Positions 1 to 9,380 are shown, counted from the stretch's first letter. The stretch is DNA of 64,000 bases from Propioniciclava sp. MC1595 (GCF_017569205.1 NZ_CP071870.1:124001-188000), one strand, 5' to 3'. A program made the numbers and translations. Notes: generated by a model not told the origin, from the sequence alone.

Positions 1-148
1 CGAGCTGCTCGACCGCCCGGCGCACCGCCTCGAGGGCGACGGGGCTCACCAGCTCGCCGCCGCGCACGGCCCGGGACGCCGTGGCGCGGGACACCCCCGC
101 CACGCGCGCGACGTCCTCCAACGTGGTGCGTGCCCGCACGTCGTCCAC
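1..148 (-). CDS. cebR: LacI-family repressor, CebR-like (N-terminal part only)
   Basis: Only the first 49 residues lie in the window; the gene runs off the left edge. The translation shows the LacI-type helix-turn-helix (TTLEDVARVAGVSRATASRA). The GTG start at 148 follows a good ribosome binding site (GGAGGCGAG) that lies directly after the bglC stop codon, so the two genes are cotranscribed. LacI-family members of this type bind palindromic operators upstream of sugar operons, and CebR of Streptomyces recognises TGGGAGCGCTCCCA and is released by cellobiose. Near-identical palindromes lie upstream of the first gene of this operon, which supports an autoregulatory cellobiose repressor. The ligand-binding domain is not visible, so ligand identity is inferred from the operator and the neighbours. 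Confidence 0.85.
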   Translation of the reverse strand, partial: MDDVRARTTLEDVARVAGVSRATASRAVRGGELVSPVALEAVRRAVEQL

Positions 149-157
149 CTCGCCTCC

Positions 158-1579
158 TCAGTCGAGGGTGACGCTTCCCGACCGTGCGACCTCGGCGTAC
201 CAGAGTGCGGACGCCTTGGGGGTCCGCTGGAGCGTGTCGAAGTCGACCCGAACGATACCGAATCGCTTGGCCAGGCCCCACGCCCACTCGAAGTTGTCCA
301 GCATCGACCACACCATGTACCCGTCCACGGCGGCGCCGGCCTCGATCGCGGCGTGCACCGCGGCGAGGTGGTCGCGCACGTACGCGAGGCGGGTGTGGGT
401 GTCGTCGACGAAGCCCGCGGCGTCCGGGACGTCGTCGTAGGCGGCGCCGTTCTCGGTGACGTGCAGGCGGACGCCGGCGGGACCGGTGTACTCCTCGTGC
501 AGCCGGACGAGCAGGCGGGTGAGGCCCTCGGGTTGCACCTCCCACCCCATCGCGGTGACGGGCAGCCCGCGCGGGACGAACCGCACGCGTTCCGAGCCCA
601 CGTAGGGGCTGCGCCGGGGCAGCCCACCCGGGCCGGCGAACACCAGCGGCGACTCGTCCCCCGGCACAGCGCCGGCGACTGCCACACCGTTGTAGTAGTT
701 CACGCCCAGCACGTCGATCGGCGACGAGATGACCGCGAAGTCGCCGTCACGGGCCGCGCGACCCAGCCCCGCCTCCGCCATGTCCTCGAGCACGTCCGCG
801 GGGTACTCGCCCCGGAACAGGGGGTCGAGGAACACGCGGTTGAACGCGCCGTCGATGCGGCGGGCGGAGTCGACGTCGGCCGGGTTCGACGGGTCGGCCG
901 GGTCGGCGACGGTGTGGTTGGTGGTGATGCCGACGGTGACGTCGGGTCGGTCGGCGCGGATCCGCTGCACGGCCAGGCCGTGGCCCAGCAACAGGTGGTG
1001 GGCGGCGTCCACGGCCTCGGTCGGGGAAGTGTGGCCGGGCGCGTGCTCGCCGGCCGCGTAGGACAGGAACGACGAGCACCACGGCTCGTTGAGCGTGGTC
1101 CAGACGGGCACGCGGTCGCCGAGTCGGTCCAGCACCGCGCCGGCGTAGTCGGCGAACGCCGACGCCGTGTCGCGGTTCGTCCAGCCGCCCCGGTCCTGGA
1201 GGGCCTGGGGGAGGTCCCAGTGGTAGAGCGTCAGCCACGGTCGGATGCCGCGCCCGACGAGCTCGTCGACGAGGCGGTCGTAGAAGTCGAGGCCTTCCGG
1301 GTTGGGGGTCCGGCCGTCGGGGCAGACGCGCGCCCACGAGACCGAGAACCGGTACGTGTCGAGGCCGAGCGAGGCCATCAACGCGACGTCGGAGGGCATG
1401 CGGTGGTAGTGGTCGCAGGTGACGTCACCGGTGTCGCCGTTCACCACCGCGCCGGGGGTGTGGGCGAAGGTGTCCCAGATCGAGTCGCGGCGGCCACCCT
1501 CGTGGCGGGCTCCCTCGATCTGGTAGGCCGCGGTGGCGGTGCCCCACGAGAACGAGGGCGGGAAGGTGAGTTCGGTCAT
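158..1579 (-). CDS. bglC: GH1 beta-glucosidase
   Basis: A 473-residue glycoside hydrolase family 1 enzyme, the usual length for this family. It starts FPPSFSWGTATAAYQIEG, the typical GH1 N-terminus. The acid/base glutamate is in TLNEPW (about residue 165) and the nucleophile in VTENG (about residue 376). There is no signal peptide, so it acts in the cytoplasm, hydrolysing cellobiose or other beta-glucosides brought in by the adjacent ABC importer. The ATG at 1579 overlaps the stop of the upstream permease (ATGA), so translation is coupled. A much longer upstream reading frame exists but only shadows the permease. Precise substrate preference cannot be read from the sequence. Confidence 0.93.
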   Translation of the reverse strand: MTELTFPPSFSWGTATAAYQIEGARHEGGRRDSIWDTFAHTPGAVVNGDTGDVTCDHYHRMPSDVALMASLGLDTYRFSVSWARVCPDGRTPNPEGLDFYDRLVDELVGRGIRPWLTLYHWDLPQALQDRGGWTNRDTASAFADYAGAVLDRLGDRVPVWTTLNEPWCSSFLSYAAGEHAPGHTSPTEAVDAAHHLLLGHGLAVQRIRADRPDVTVGITTNHTVADPADPSNPADVDSARRIDGAFNRVFLDPLFRGEYPADVLEDMAEAGLGRAARDGDFAVISSPIDVLGVNYYNGVAVAGAVPGDESPLVFAGPGGLPRRSPYVGSERVRFVPRGLPVTAMGWEVQPEGLTRLLVRLHEEYTGPAGVRLHVTENGAAYDDVPDAAGFVDDTHTRLAYVRDHLAAVHAAIEAGAAVDGYMVWSMLDNFEWAWGLAKRFGIVRVDFDTLQRTPKASALWYAEVARSGSVTLD

Positions 1580-2514
1580 CCCTTGACAGCTCCTTGCATA
1601 ATGCCGGCGACGAGGTGTCGGCCAGCGACGACGAAGACCAGCAGCAGCGGGATCGTGGCCACCACGACGCCCGCCATGATCAGCGAGTAGTCCTTGAAGT
1701 ACGACGCCTGCAGCAGTTGCAGCGCCACGGGCAGCGTCGGGTTCGTGGGACCCAGCACGATGAAGGGCCAGAAGAAGTTGGTCCACGAGCCGACGAAGGT
1801 GAACAGGGCCAGCATCGCGGCGGCCGGGCGGGCGGCGGGCAGCGCGACGTGCCAGAACGTGCGAATCATCGAGCAGCCGTCCACCCGTGCCGCCTCGATC
1901 AGTTCGTACGGCAGGGCGTCGCGGAGGTACTGGGTCATCCAGAACACCCCGAACGCGGTGACCATGCCGGGCACGATGACGGCCTGCAGCTGGCCGACCC
2001 AGCCCAGCTTCGACATCACGATGAACAGCGGCACGATGCCCAGCTGGGTCGGCACGGCCATGGTGGCGATGACGAACACCAGCAGCGGCCCGCGGCCGCG
2101 GAAGTTCAGCTTGGCGAACGAGTAACCGGCCAGGGTGGAGAAGATCACCACCGACGCCGCGGTGATCACCGCGACGAGGATCGAGTTCCACAGCGCCGGC
2201 CAGAAGTTGATGTCGGAGGAGATGACCCGGCCGATGTTCTCCAGCAGCCGGCCCTGGGGGATCAGCGACGGGATCGGGTTGCGGGCGATGGTCGCGGCGT
2301 CCGAACTGGCCAGCAGCACCGCGAACCACAGCGGGTAGGCCGAGATCAGCAGGACCAGGCCGAGCAGCACGTAGGACAGCCACGACGGGCGGCGGTCGGC
2401 GCCCCACGCGGTGCTGCTCCCGGACGCCCCGGGCTGCGGTCGGTTCAACCGACGGCGGGCGGCGCGGGCGGCACCGCGCCCGGCGGTCTGTTCGATGGCG
2501 GCGACGGAGTTCAT
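1576..2514 (-). CDS. cebG: Sugar ABC transporter permease (CebG/MalG type)
   Basis: A 312-residue inner-membrane permease of the MalG family, with an N-terminal transmembrane segment (PSWLSYVLLGLVLLISAYPLW) and five further hydrophobic helices. The EAA loop that contacts the ATPase is visible as EAARVDGCSMIRTFWHVALP. It pairs with the CebF-like permease upstream. The ATG at 2514 overlaps that gene's stop, and its own stop overlaps the bglC start, giving a tightly coupled operon. No ATPase gene is present; in Streptomyces the shared ATPase MsiK is encoded elsewhere, and the same arrangement is likely here. Confidence 0.9.
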   Translation of the reverse strand: MNSVAAIEQTAGRGAARAARRRLNRPQPGASGSSTAWGADRRPSWLSYVLLGLVLLISAYPLWFAVLLASSDAATIARNPIPSLIPQGRLLENIGRVISSDINFWPALWNSILVAVITAASVVIFSTLAGYSFAKLNFRGRGPLLVFVIATMAVPTQLGIVPLFIVMSKLGWVGQLQAVIVPGMVTAFGVFWMTQYLRDALPYELIEAARVDGCSMIRTFWHVALPAARPAAAMLALFTFVGSWTNFFWPFIVLGPTNPTLPVALQLLQASYFKDYSLIMAGVVVATIPLLLVFVVAGRHLVAGIMQGAVKG

Positions 2515-3458
2515 GTGCGGGCCCCCTTGCGGATTCGCCGGGGCGCGTCCCCGGAGGCGATGCGTTGGGTGAGCAGGAAGTTGACCAGGCCGATCGCGAT
2601 GATGATCCCGAAGAGGATCCAGGCGACGGCGGCTGCACGGCCGAAGCTCTTCTGCGCCCCCCAGCCGAGCTCGTAGAGATACATGGTCATCGTCATCCAC
2701 TGCCGGTCCGCCCCGCCGAGGCCGAGCGTGTCGTACATGCGGGGTTCGTCGAAGATCTGCAGACCGCCGATGGTGGAGGTGATGACCACGAAGATGATCG
2801 TGGCGCGCAGCATCGGGACGGTGACCGACCAGAACTGGCGCCAGCGCGACGCCCCGTCGACGATCGCGGCCTCGTAGAGGTCCCGGGGCACGGCCTGCAT
2901 GGCGGCGAGGAAGATCAGGGTGTTGTAGCCGGTCCAGCGGAAGTTGACCATGGTGGCGATCGCGAGGTGCGACGCGAGCCGGTCGGAGTGGAAGCCGATG
3001 GGGTCGATGCCGATCGTGGCCAGGAGCGTGTTCACCAACCCCGACTGGTCGGCGAAGAGCTTGGAGAAGATCAGCGACACCGCGACCGGTGCCACCACAT
3101 AGGGCAGCAGGACGCCCATGCGCCAGAAGGTCTTCGCGCGCAGGTTCGCGTCGAGCAGGGCCGCGATCGCGATGGCGGCGATCACCTGGGGGACCGACGA
3201 CAGCAGGAAGATGGAGAAGGTGTTGCCCAGGGCGCGGCCGAAGCGTTGCTGTCCCAGGACGTCGACGTAGTTCTTCAGGCCGACGAAGTCCCCCTGGCCG
3301 CCGATGAGGTGCCAGTCGTGCACGGAGACGAATGCCGTGTAGAGCAGCGGGTAGAGGCCGACGACGGCGAAGAGGATGAAGAAGGGGCTGATGTAGAGGT
3401 ACGGCGACAGGCGCACGTCCAGGCGGGACAGCCGCTGGCGCGCTGTGGTGCTCGACAT
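2511..3458 (-). CDS. cebF: Sugar ABC transporter permease (CebF/MalF type)
   Basis: A 315-residue MalF-type permease with about six transmembrane helices. The EAA motif reads EAAIVDGASRWRQFWSVTVP. The chosen ATG at 3458 follows an AGGAGG-like site (CGAGGAGGCTC); a longer upstream extension is rich in Pro/Arg and is not typical of the family. It follows the binding-protein gene after 76 bases and overlaps cebG by the ATGA arrangement. It forms the membrane channel of the importer together with the CebG-like protein. Assignment to cello-oligosaccharides rests on operon order and the CebR-like operators. Confidence 0.9.
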   Translation of the reverse strand: MSSTTARQRLSRLDVRLSPYLYISPFFILFAVVGLYPLLYTAFVSVHDWHLIGGQGDFVGLKNYVDVLGQQRFGRALGNTFSIFLLSSVPQVIAAIAIAALLDANLRAKTFWRMGVLLPYVVAPVAVSLIFSKLFADQSGLVNTLLATIGIDPIGFHSDRLASHLAIATMVNFRWTGYNTLIFLAAMQAVPRDLYEAAIVDGASRWRQFWSVTVPMLRATIIFVVITSTIGGLQIFDEPRMYDTLGLGGADRQWMTMTMYLYELGWGAQKSFGRAAAVAWILFGIIIAIGLVNFLLTQRIASGDAPRRIRKGART

Positions 3459-3534
3459 CGAGCCTCCTCGCGGTCGTGGTGGGTTCGGGTGGGGGCCGAC
3501 CGGACGCCGTGGCGTCCGGTCGGCCAAGGGTGCG

Positions 3535-4845
3535 TCAGCTGAGGCCGAGGTCGTCGTAGGCGGCGACGGCCTTGGCCCAGGAGGCCTCGGGGTCGTCGGT
3601 CTTGTCGACGTCGGCGCGGTTGATGGCGTCAGAAGTCAGCGCGCGGATCGCGAAGTAGTTCGGGCCCTTGAAGGGGGTCACCGACACGGCGTTGGCGCGG
3701 TTGGTGAGGATCTGACCGGTGGGGGCGTCGTTGAAGAACGCGTTGGTCGAGTTGAGGAGCTCGGGGGAGGCGAGGGCCTCCTTCTGGCTGGGGAAGGTGC
3801 CCTTGGACGCGAAGGCCTTGAGCTGCTGCTCGGGGGCGGTCAGCCACGCGGCCAGCTTCTTGGCCTCCTCGGGGTGCGCGCCCTGGGTCGGCACCGTCAG
3901 GTACGAGCCGCCCCAGTTGCCGCCGCCGCCGGGGAAGACGTCGGCGATGTCCCAACCCTCGACGCCCTCGGCGTTGCCCTCGATCACGCCGAGCATCCAG
4001 CCCGGGCAGAGCATCGTCGCGAAGCCGTCGTTCTGGAAGGCGGTGGACCAGTCGGTGCTCCACTGCGCGAGGTCGGCCGAGAGGTCGTCGGTGACCGCGG
4101 CGGTGATCAGCTGGTCGTAGACCTTCTTGATCTCGGTGTTCTCGCCGAGGGGGATCGGGGTGCCGTCGGCGTTCTCGAACGGTGTCTCGATCTGGTTGAT
4201 CATGCCCTGGAACACGCCGTCGGCGGCGTCGAACCAGGCGGCGTCGCTCTTGGCGACGAAGTCCTTGCCGACGGTGAAGTACTTGTCCCAGCCGCCGTCG
4301 AGCAGCTTGGCGACTTCGGCGCGGTCGGAGGGCAGGCCTGCGGCCTCGAACAGGTCGGCGCGGTAGCAGATGGCCTCGGGGCCGATGTCGGTGCCGTAGC
4401 CCATGAGCTTGCCGTCGGGCGTGGTGGCGGCCTCCACCTTCCAGTCGAGCCAGCGGCCCTCGACCGCGTCGTCCTTGAGGTCGACGAACTTGTCGGCGTA
4501 CTGCATCATCTCGGGCACCCAGTCGACCTCGATGGCCTCGACGTCGGCCAGCCCGGAACCGGCGGCCAGACGGGTGTTCAGGTTGTCGCGCGCCTCGTCG
4601 GCGGTCGCGGCCTTCTTGTGCTCGACGATCACGTTCGGGTTGAGCGCCGTGTACTCCTTGACGAGCTCCTCGTAACCGAACTCGTTGAAGGTGGCGACGG
4701 TCAGGGTGATCTTCTCGTCCGACGTCGCGGGCGCAGCGCTCCCGCCGGGGGCCGGTGTCGACCCCGTGTTCGCCCCGCCGCAGGCGGACAGGGTGATGGC
4801 CAGGGCGCTGATCGCCGCGAGGGCCCCAATGCGTGACTTGTGCAC
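3535..4845 (-). CDS. cebE: Extracellular sugar-binding lipoprotein (CebE-like)
   Basis: A 436-residue family 1 solute-binding protein. The GTG start at 4845 lies 6 bases after AAGGAG and gives a lipoprotein signal peptide (KSRIGALAAISALAITLSAC) with lipobox LSAC, so the protein is anchored outside the membrane. A Ser/Thr/Gly/Pro-rich linker follows, then the binding domain (ITLTVATFNEFGYEELVKEY onward). It would capture oligosaccharides and deliver them to the two downstream permeases. It is the first gene of the operon. A longer upstream reading frame includes the operator region and is rejected. Ligand specificity is inferred from context. Confidence 0.92.
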   Translation of the reverse strand: MHKSRIGALAAISALAITLSACGGANTGSTPAPGGSAAPATSDEKITLTVATFNEFGYEELVKEYTALNPNVIVEHKKAATADEARDNLNTRLAAGSGLADVEAIEVDWVPEMMQYADKFVDLKDDAVEGRWLDWKVEAATTPDGKLMGYGTDIGPEAICYRADLFEAAGLPSDRAEVAKLLDGGWDKYFTVGKDFVAKSDAAWFDAADGVFQGMINQIETPFENADGTPIPLGENTEIKKVYDQLITAAVTDDLSADLAQWSTDWSTAFQNDGFATMLCPGWMLGVIEGNAEGVEGWDIADVFPGGGGNWGGSYLTVPTQGAHPEEAKKLAAWLTAPEQQLKAFASKGTFPSQKEALASPELLNSTNAFFNDAPTGQILTNRANAVSVTPFKGPNYFAIRALTSDAINRADVDKTDDPEASWAKAVAAYDDLGLS

Positions 4846-4890
4846 AGCAACTCCTTTGTTTGTGTGCGGATGAAGGTCCGCCCGTCTTTC

Positions 4891-4904
4891 TGAGAGCGCT
4901 CTCA
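4891..4904. promoter_or_regulatory. CebR-type operator 1
   Basis: The perfect 14-bp palindrome TGAGAGCGCTCTCA lies 46 bases upstream of the cebE-like start. It differs from the known CebR box (TGGGAGCGCTCCCA) at two symmetrical positions. Binding by the repressor encoded at the end of the operon is an inference from this match. Confidence 0.8.
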
Positions 4905-4922
4905 GTGAAGACTGAGAGGGAA

Positions 4923-4936
4923 TGGGAGCGCTCTCA
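4923..4936. promoter_or_regulatory. CebR-type operator 2
   Basis: A second copy, TGGGAGCGCTCTCA, starts 32 bp from the first, about three helical turns, so two repressor dimers could bind on one face of the DNA. A TTGACA hexamer on the minus strand (4979 to 4974) lies further upstream and may be the -35 element. No convincing -10 was found. Confidence 0.75.
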
Positions 4937-5135
4937 GGGGGATGTGTCTCAGACTCGCTCTTCCCAACCTCGGTGTCAAGACCCGCCCGCATCACGGTTG
5001 GGTAACGCGACGGTGCAGGCCCAGAGGGGTGCTGCCGGTTGACCGGCGTGCGGCTAGCGTCAATGGTTCCCAAGAGGTGGAGGAAGAGGTGCCTGACAAC
5101 ACCCTGATGCGGATCATCGTCGCCGCGGTCGGCTG

Positions 5136-5894
5136 GTGCTGGCGGTGGTAGTGAGCAAGGAGCGCCAGAAGGCCGACCTCGAGCCCGAAGACGTGACCGA
5201 GATCGAGAACAGAGCGACCCAAGTGGTCGAGTTGGGCACCCAGATGCGGATCAACTCCTCGGAAGCGACGCTTGGGTGGATTCGTTCCTTGGTAGGCGAA
5301 GGCGTCGTGAGGAACATCCCAGAGGACTCATATGAGCTCACCATCGCCGACTCCGCCACCGCACTGTACGAGGCGATCAAGAAGCACGCGACGGAGGAGG
5401 AGAAGGGACTGTCCCGACTCTTGGCGACGTTCGACTGGGACTACTCGGAGAAGTCTCCCCCGGCAGGTGGTCGTTGGGACGTGGTCGTGGGCGACCTGCG
5501 CCTGCCGTGGAACCTGCAACTGGAGATCGACCGCGCCGCGAAGAGGAGGGCCAAGGGACTGGCCTGGGCCGAGCAGCCGCACACCATCGACGAGGTGGGT
5601 TCTACCTTCACGATCCAAGGCTTCGACTTGAACCATGCCGGCGTCATCCTTGGGCCGTCGGTCACGTACCGCGAAGGACGTGTCGTGATCGACCCGACGA
5701 AGAGTGCGAACCGCGGAGCGACGCAGCATCGGACACTCCGCGACGGCACGAAGCGGAAGGTGGGCGAGACCCTGATCCGCAATGAGCTGAACGTCCTCCT
5801 GACCCGCGGCGTCAACGGGCTCCACATCTATGCGGTGGACGACGCCCTGCGCGAAGTCCTCCTCAGGGCCCGAAAGGGACTGCTCAGTTCCTGA
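5136..5894 (+). pseudogene. DUF2075 (Schlafen-group) helicase, 5'-truncated remnant
   Basis: The 252-residue reading frame matches only the C-terminal third of DUF2075 family P-loop proteins: residues near WAEQPHTIDEVGSTFTIQG, FDLNHAGVILGPSVTYREG and RNELNVLLTRGVNGLHIYAV are the typical motif V/VI region. No Walker A or B is present. A related stretch (DNTLMRIIVAAVGW, about 5095-5135) lies in another frame just upstream, so the gene lost its 5' two thirds and was also frameshifted or internally deleted. Whole members are 600 residues or more and often lie in defence islands. It abuts the 3' end of the convergent brxHI gene. Function is probably lost. Confidence 0.65.
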
Positions 5895-5913
5895 CCCGAA
5901 GGCAGGGGGTGCC

Positions 5914-8040
5914 TCAGGTGAACCTCTCCACGATCTCCAGCGCGGCGGCCGTTCGTGCCCCTTCGTGGTCCGACAGGCGCGCCGCCAAGGTTCGGATCGC
6001 GAGTTCCTCGGGCAGGAGTTCAGCGAACTTCAGGTCCTGAACGGCCCTGCGGGTGATGGCAGGCGAAACGCTGTTGAGTCCAAGTCCATGCCGGGAGCGA
6101 GCGAGGTCGAGAGCGGCGGTGAGCTCGCCTGCGCCGGCATCTGTGCGCAGGGGAATGGACTCGTTGGTGTAGGTGGCCTCCGCGTCGAGAAGGGACGGGT
6201 CCGCATCATCCAGGGCGGCGGAGAGGACAGCATTCGCGCGGCCACCTGCCCAGGTCCACCAACGGGTCCTGTCCTCGTCGTGCAACAGCACGGTTCGGTC
6301 GAGGTCCACGCGTGGGGCGAGGTCGATCTCCAGTGCGGCCAGGGCTTCTTGAGCGCGCTTCGTGAGCACGACGCCGTCGGGTCGGGCGCCCAACAGCACG
6401 CGCCGCATCGCATCCACGAGTTGGCGGCCCAACGGGATGGACGTGCCGAGCCAACGGGCCAATCCCACTCCCTCAGCAGGCTCCACGTACGCCTTGTGGC
6501 GCTTCCAGTCGACTGCCGTCACGCTCCACGAGCGTCCTGCCAGGGCCAAACGTCGCGGTCCCTGCACCTTCGTGATGAGCACCATGGGGTCGACTGTTCC
6601 GATCTCCACCCGCCCGTGGAGCACCGTCACCTGGGGATCCGAGGTGAACACGCTCATGACTTCCATGAAGTGCCGGCGTCCGAAGCGGCGCTCGGCCTCG
6701 GGCCCGACCATCAGCATGCCGGAGTCTTCGTCCAACAGACCTCGGTCCAGCATCGTCGCCACGATCTCGCCGAGGGTGGTGCTGGGGGCCAGCTCGAGCC
6801 CGCCGAGCCAGTCCTGCCACGTTGCTCGGCCGACCTGCCCTTCCTGGAGCGCGAGGGCGATCACCTGCTGGGCGGCGATATGCGTTGGCTGGGGCGTCTG
6901 GTCGATCGACTCGACGAACCCCTCCGACCACAACAGGAGAAGGCCTGCCGCTCGGAGCAGTTCGCCCTCGTCCGTGGCCAGCACTGTCATGTTGCGGGTC
7001 GTCCCCGACCGGCGGCCGGTGCGTCCCAGTCGTTGGAGCAAGGACGCGACGGTGGTGGGGGAACCCACCTGAAGCACCCGGTCGAGGTCTCCAACGTCGA
7101 TCCCAAGTTCGAGGGTGGAGGTGGCCACGATCACACAGTTGCGGGCCTCGGCGAAGGCTGTCTCCGACCGATGTCGTTCGCTCGCGGAGAGACTGGAGTG
7201 GGAGACAAAGGTCTCCACGTCCAGGTCCGTGAGCCGCACCCCGAGCTGCTCGACGTTGCGACGTGACTCCGCGAAGACAAGCCGCTTATCTCCCTTGTGG
7301 AGCCGCGAGATCACCGTCGCGGCATTGCTGAGCGACCCCACGAAGTCCAACGCGAGATCGGACGCCACCGTGCTCCCGGCCGCAGGCGAAACGACCTGTG
7401 CCGCCACACCAGTGGCGTGGTTGCTGCCCTGCAGCCACTGGAGGAGTGCGTCGGGGTTGCCCACCGTCGCGGACAGCCCGATCCGCTGCAAAGGGCGGCC
7501 CGTGAGGTGCGCCAACCTCTCCAAGACCGCCAAGAGGTGCCAACCACGATCATCGCCGGCGAACGCGTGGACCTCGTCCACGACCACGGCACGGACGTCC
7601 CCCAACAGGACACGGGGATCCAGCGTGGCTGACACCAGCATCGCTTCGATGGACTCGGGTGTGGTCAGCAGGACGTCGGGACGGTCGACCACCATGCGAC
7701 GGCGGGCACCTTGGCTCGTGTCCCCGTGCCGGACGGCTGCCGATCGGCCTAGCCACGCGGCGTAGGAATCCACTCGTCGCTCGAGGTTGTTCAGCAGCGC
7801 CCTGAGCGGACAGACGTAGAGAACGGACGTGCCGGTCCACGACTCGTCGGCCATGCGCGTGAGGAGGGGGAACATGGCAGCTTCCGTCTTGCCGCCTGCG
7901 GTGGGTGCGAGGAGCACGGCGTCACGGCCGGCGAGGACGGGCCCGATCGACTGCTCCTGCAGGGGCCGGAGGCCGTTCCAGCCCAGCACGTTGACAATGT
8001 GGTGCTGCACGACCGGGTGGAGCGCCCCGAACCCGTTCAC
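5914..8040 (-). CDS. brxHI: BREX-2 Lhr-like helicase BrxHI
   Basis: A 708-residue superfamily 2 helicase. Motifs visible: Q-like LRPLQEQS, Walker A APTAGGKTE (about residue 44), DEVH (about 155), LSATVGNP (about 188) and the second RecA domain (VATSTLELGIDVGDLDRVLQVGSP, LQRLGRTGRR). It resembles Lhr-type helicases and is the sixth classical gene of type 2 BREX. The GTG start at 8040 lies 2 bases after the brxD stop, so the two are coupled. It presumably moves along DNA during phage exclusion; its exact role in BREX is not known. It is the last gene of the operon and is convergent with the DUF2075 fragment. Confidence 0.9.
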   Translation of the reverse strand: MNGFGALHPVVQHHIVNVLGWNGLRPLQEQSIGPVLAGRDAVLLAPTAGGKTEAAMFPLLTRMADESWTGTSVLYVCPLRALLNNLERRVDSYAAWLGRSAAVRHGDTSQGARRRMVVDRPDVLLTTPESIEAMLVSATLDPRVLLGDVRAVVVDEVHAFAGDDRGWHLLAVLERLAHLTGRPLQRIGLSATVGNPDALLQWLQGSNHATGVAAQVVSPAAGSTVASDLALDFVGSLSNAATVISRLHKGDKRLVFAESRRNVEQLGVRLTDLDVETFVSHSSLSASERHRSETAFAEARNCVIVATSTLELGIDVGDLDRVLQVGSPTTVASLLQRLGRTGRRSGTTRNMTVLATDEGELLRAAGLLLLWSEGFVESIDQTPQPTHIAAQQVIALALQEGQVGRATWQDWLGGLELAPSTTLGEIVATMLDRGLLDEDSGMLMVGPEAERRFGRRHFMEVMSVFTSDPQVTVLHGRVEIGTVDPMVLITKVQGPRRLALAGRSWSVTAVDWKRHKAYVEPAEGVGLARWLGTSIPLGRQLVDAMRRVLLGARPDGVVLTKRAQEALAALEIDLAPRVDLDRTVLLHDEDRTRWWTWAGGRANAVLSAALDDADPSLLDAEATYTNESIPLRTDAGAGELTAALDLARSRHGLGLNSVSPAITRRAVQDLKFAELLPEELAIRTLAARLSDHEGARTAAALEIVERFT

Positions 8041-8042
8041 GG

Positions 8043-9380
8043 TCAGAGTTCCAGGTCGATCGAATCGAGGTCGGACGCCGCACGTGAGGCGTTCAGCTCC
8101 ACGTCCGTGAGCTCATCCTGCGACAGCGTGAGGGCGTAATGGATGCGCGGGTCGAAGTCCGCGAACTGGTCGACCCTGTCGAGGACCTCGCCCACCAGCT
8201 TCTTGAGGAACACCCGAGGAGCAACCCCGATGCTGCCGCCCAACGAGCCAGCCACGGCTGATGCGAGGTCACCCACGTACGCGTCGTCGACGGTGCTACG
8301 GATGCGGTCGCCGTGCTCGGTGCCGCTCGCGTACAGGTCGCGAACCTTGGTACCCAGCTCGACGAGACGCTCTTTGGTGAACCCGGTGAGGCGTACCTGG
8401 ACGGCGCGTGGATTGTCGAACCGGGAGTCCGTCGTGAAGTCGGTGTGGAGGCGCTGGGCGAGAGGCGGGAGCCGCTTCAGACCTGACGGGCCTTCGAAGA
8501 AGGCCGGTGTTCCGGTGATGACCAGGTACAGGCCCGGATAGCGATCGGAGTCAACCTCGTCGATGAGCTGGCGCAGCGCGTTCAGAGCTTTGTCCCGGAC
8601 ATCCCCTCGCACTCGCTGGAGCGTCTCCACCTCGTCGAGCACCACGAGCAGGCCCGGGTGGCCCGCGTCCTTCAGGACGGCGAGCAGGCCTTGGAGGAAG
8701 GCCATGGCCCCGAAGTGGTCCAAATCGCCTCGGATGCCTGCGGTGCGCTTGGAGGAGGCGGCCACATGGGGCTGCCCACCCAACCACGCGGCGAGCCCGT
8801 CAGCCGTCGCGGGGTCACCCGACAGGGAGGCCGAACGGTACCCGCGCAGGGCCTGCGCGAACGCTGGGGTCTTGCTGGAGACCTCCGCCAGGCGTGTGTC
8901 CATGAGACGGTCGACGGCCTGCCCCAGCGAAAGGTCGGAGTGTTGGAGGCCGGGCTCGTTTGCGATGGCGTCGGACTCGAGGGTGAAGAGCCAGCCATCG
9001 AGCACCGAGCGAAAGGCACTCGGAGGGACGGTGGCCGTTCGCAGGGACTCGGTGATGCGACGGTAGACGGTCTCCAGACGGTGGAGCGGGGTCTCCGTCT
9101 CGCTGATCTGCACCTCGGCCGTGGCCCACCCTTGACGAAGCGCTCGCTCGGCCAGGTGGCGAGTGAAGAAGGTCTTGCCGGAACCATATTCCCCGCGGAC
9201 GGCCTTGAAGACAGCCGCGCCACCGGAGACCGACTCCAGCTCAGCACCCAGAGCCGACTCGAAGGGGGTCAGCCCGACCGCAAGGAGATCCAAGCCATTG
9301 GCGGGCACGGTGCCGCGCCGCAGGGCGTCGATGACCTCGCGACGCCGTCGAGGCGAGACCGAATCCATGCAGTCACGCAT
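8043..9380 (-). CDS. brxD: BREX ATP-binding protein BrxD
   Basis: A 445-residue P-loop ATPase. Walker A is GEYGSGKTFFTRHL (about residue 62) and Walker B LLVVLDEVETLQR (about 245). The N-terminus RRREVIDALRRGTVPANGLDLLAVG is typical of BrxD proteins. The ATG at 9380 overlaps the 3' end of the upstream ATPase gene; a second ATG at 9368 (MDSVSPRR) is an alternative start. BrxD is a core component of type 2 BREX and, with the helicase directly downstream, probably forms an ATP-driven module. The mechanism is not established. Confidence 0.88.
   Translation of the reverse strand: MRDCMDSVSPRRRREVIDALRRGTVPANGLDLLAVGLTPFESALGAELESVSGGAAVFKAVRGEYGSGKTFFTRHLAERALRQGWATAEVQISETETPLHRLETVYRRITESLRTATVPPSAFRSVLDGWLFTLESDAIANEPGLQHSDLSLGQAVDRLMDTRLAEVSSKTPAFAQALRGYRSASLSGDPATADGLAAWLGGQPHVAASSKRTAGIRGDLDHFGAMAFLQGLLAVLKDAGHPGLLVVLDEVETLQRVRGDVRDKALNALRQLIDEVDSDRYPGLYLVITGTPAFFEGPSGLKRLPPLAQRLHTDFTTDSRFDNPRAVQVRLTGFTKERLVELGTKVRDLYASGTEHGDRIRSTVDDAYVGDLASAVAGSLGGSIGVAPRVFLKKLVGEVLDRVDQFADFDPRIHYALTLSQDELTDVELNASRAASDLDSIDLEL

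Noticed and set aside
353-1690. 445-codon open frame on the plus strand opposite bglC
   Set aside because: It is a GC-rich shadow of the GH1 gene, with Val/Gly/Arg-rich low-complexity translation and no family motif.
4846-5135. A gene between the cellobiose operon and the DUF2075 fragment
   Set aside because: Apart from the two operators, a -35-like TTGACA and a short frameshifted piece of the DUF2075 gene near 5095-5135, nothing convincing is present.
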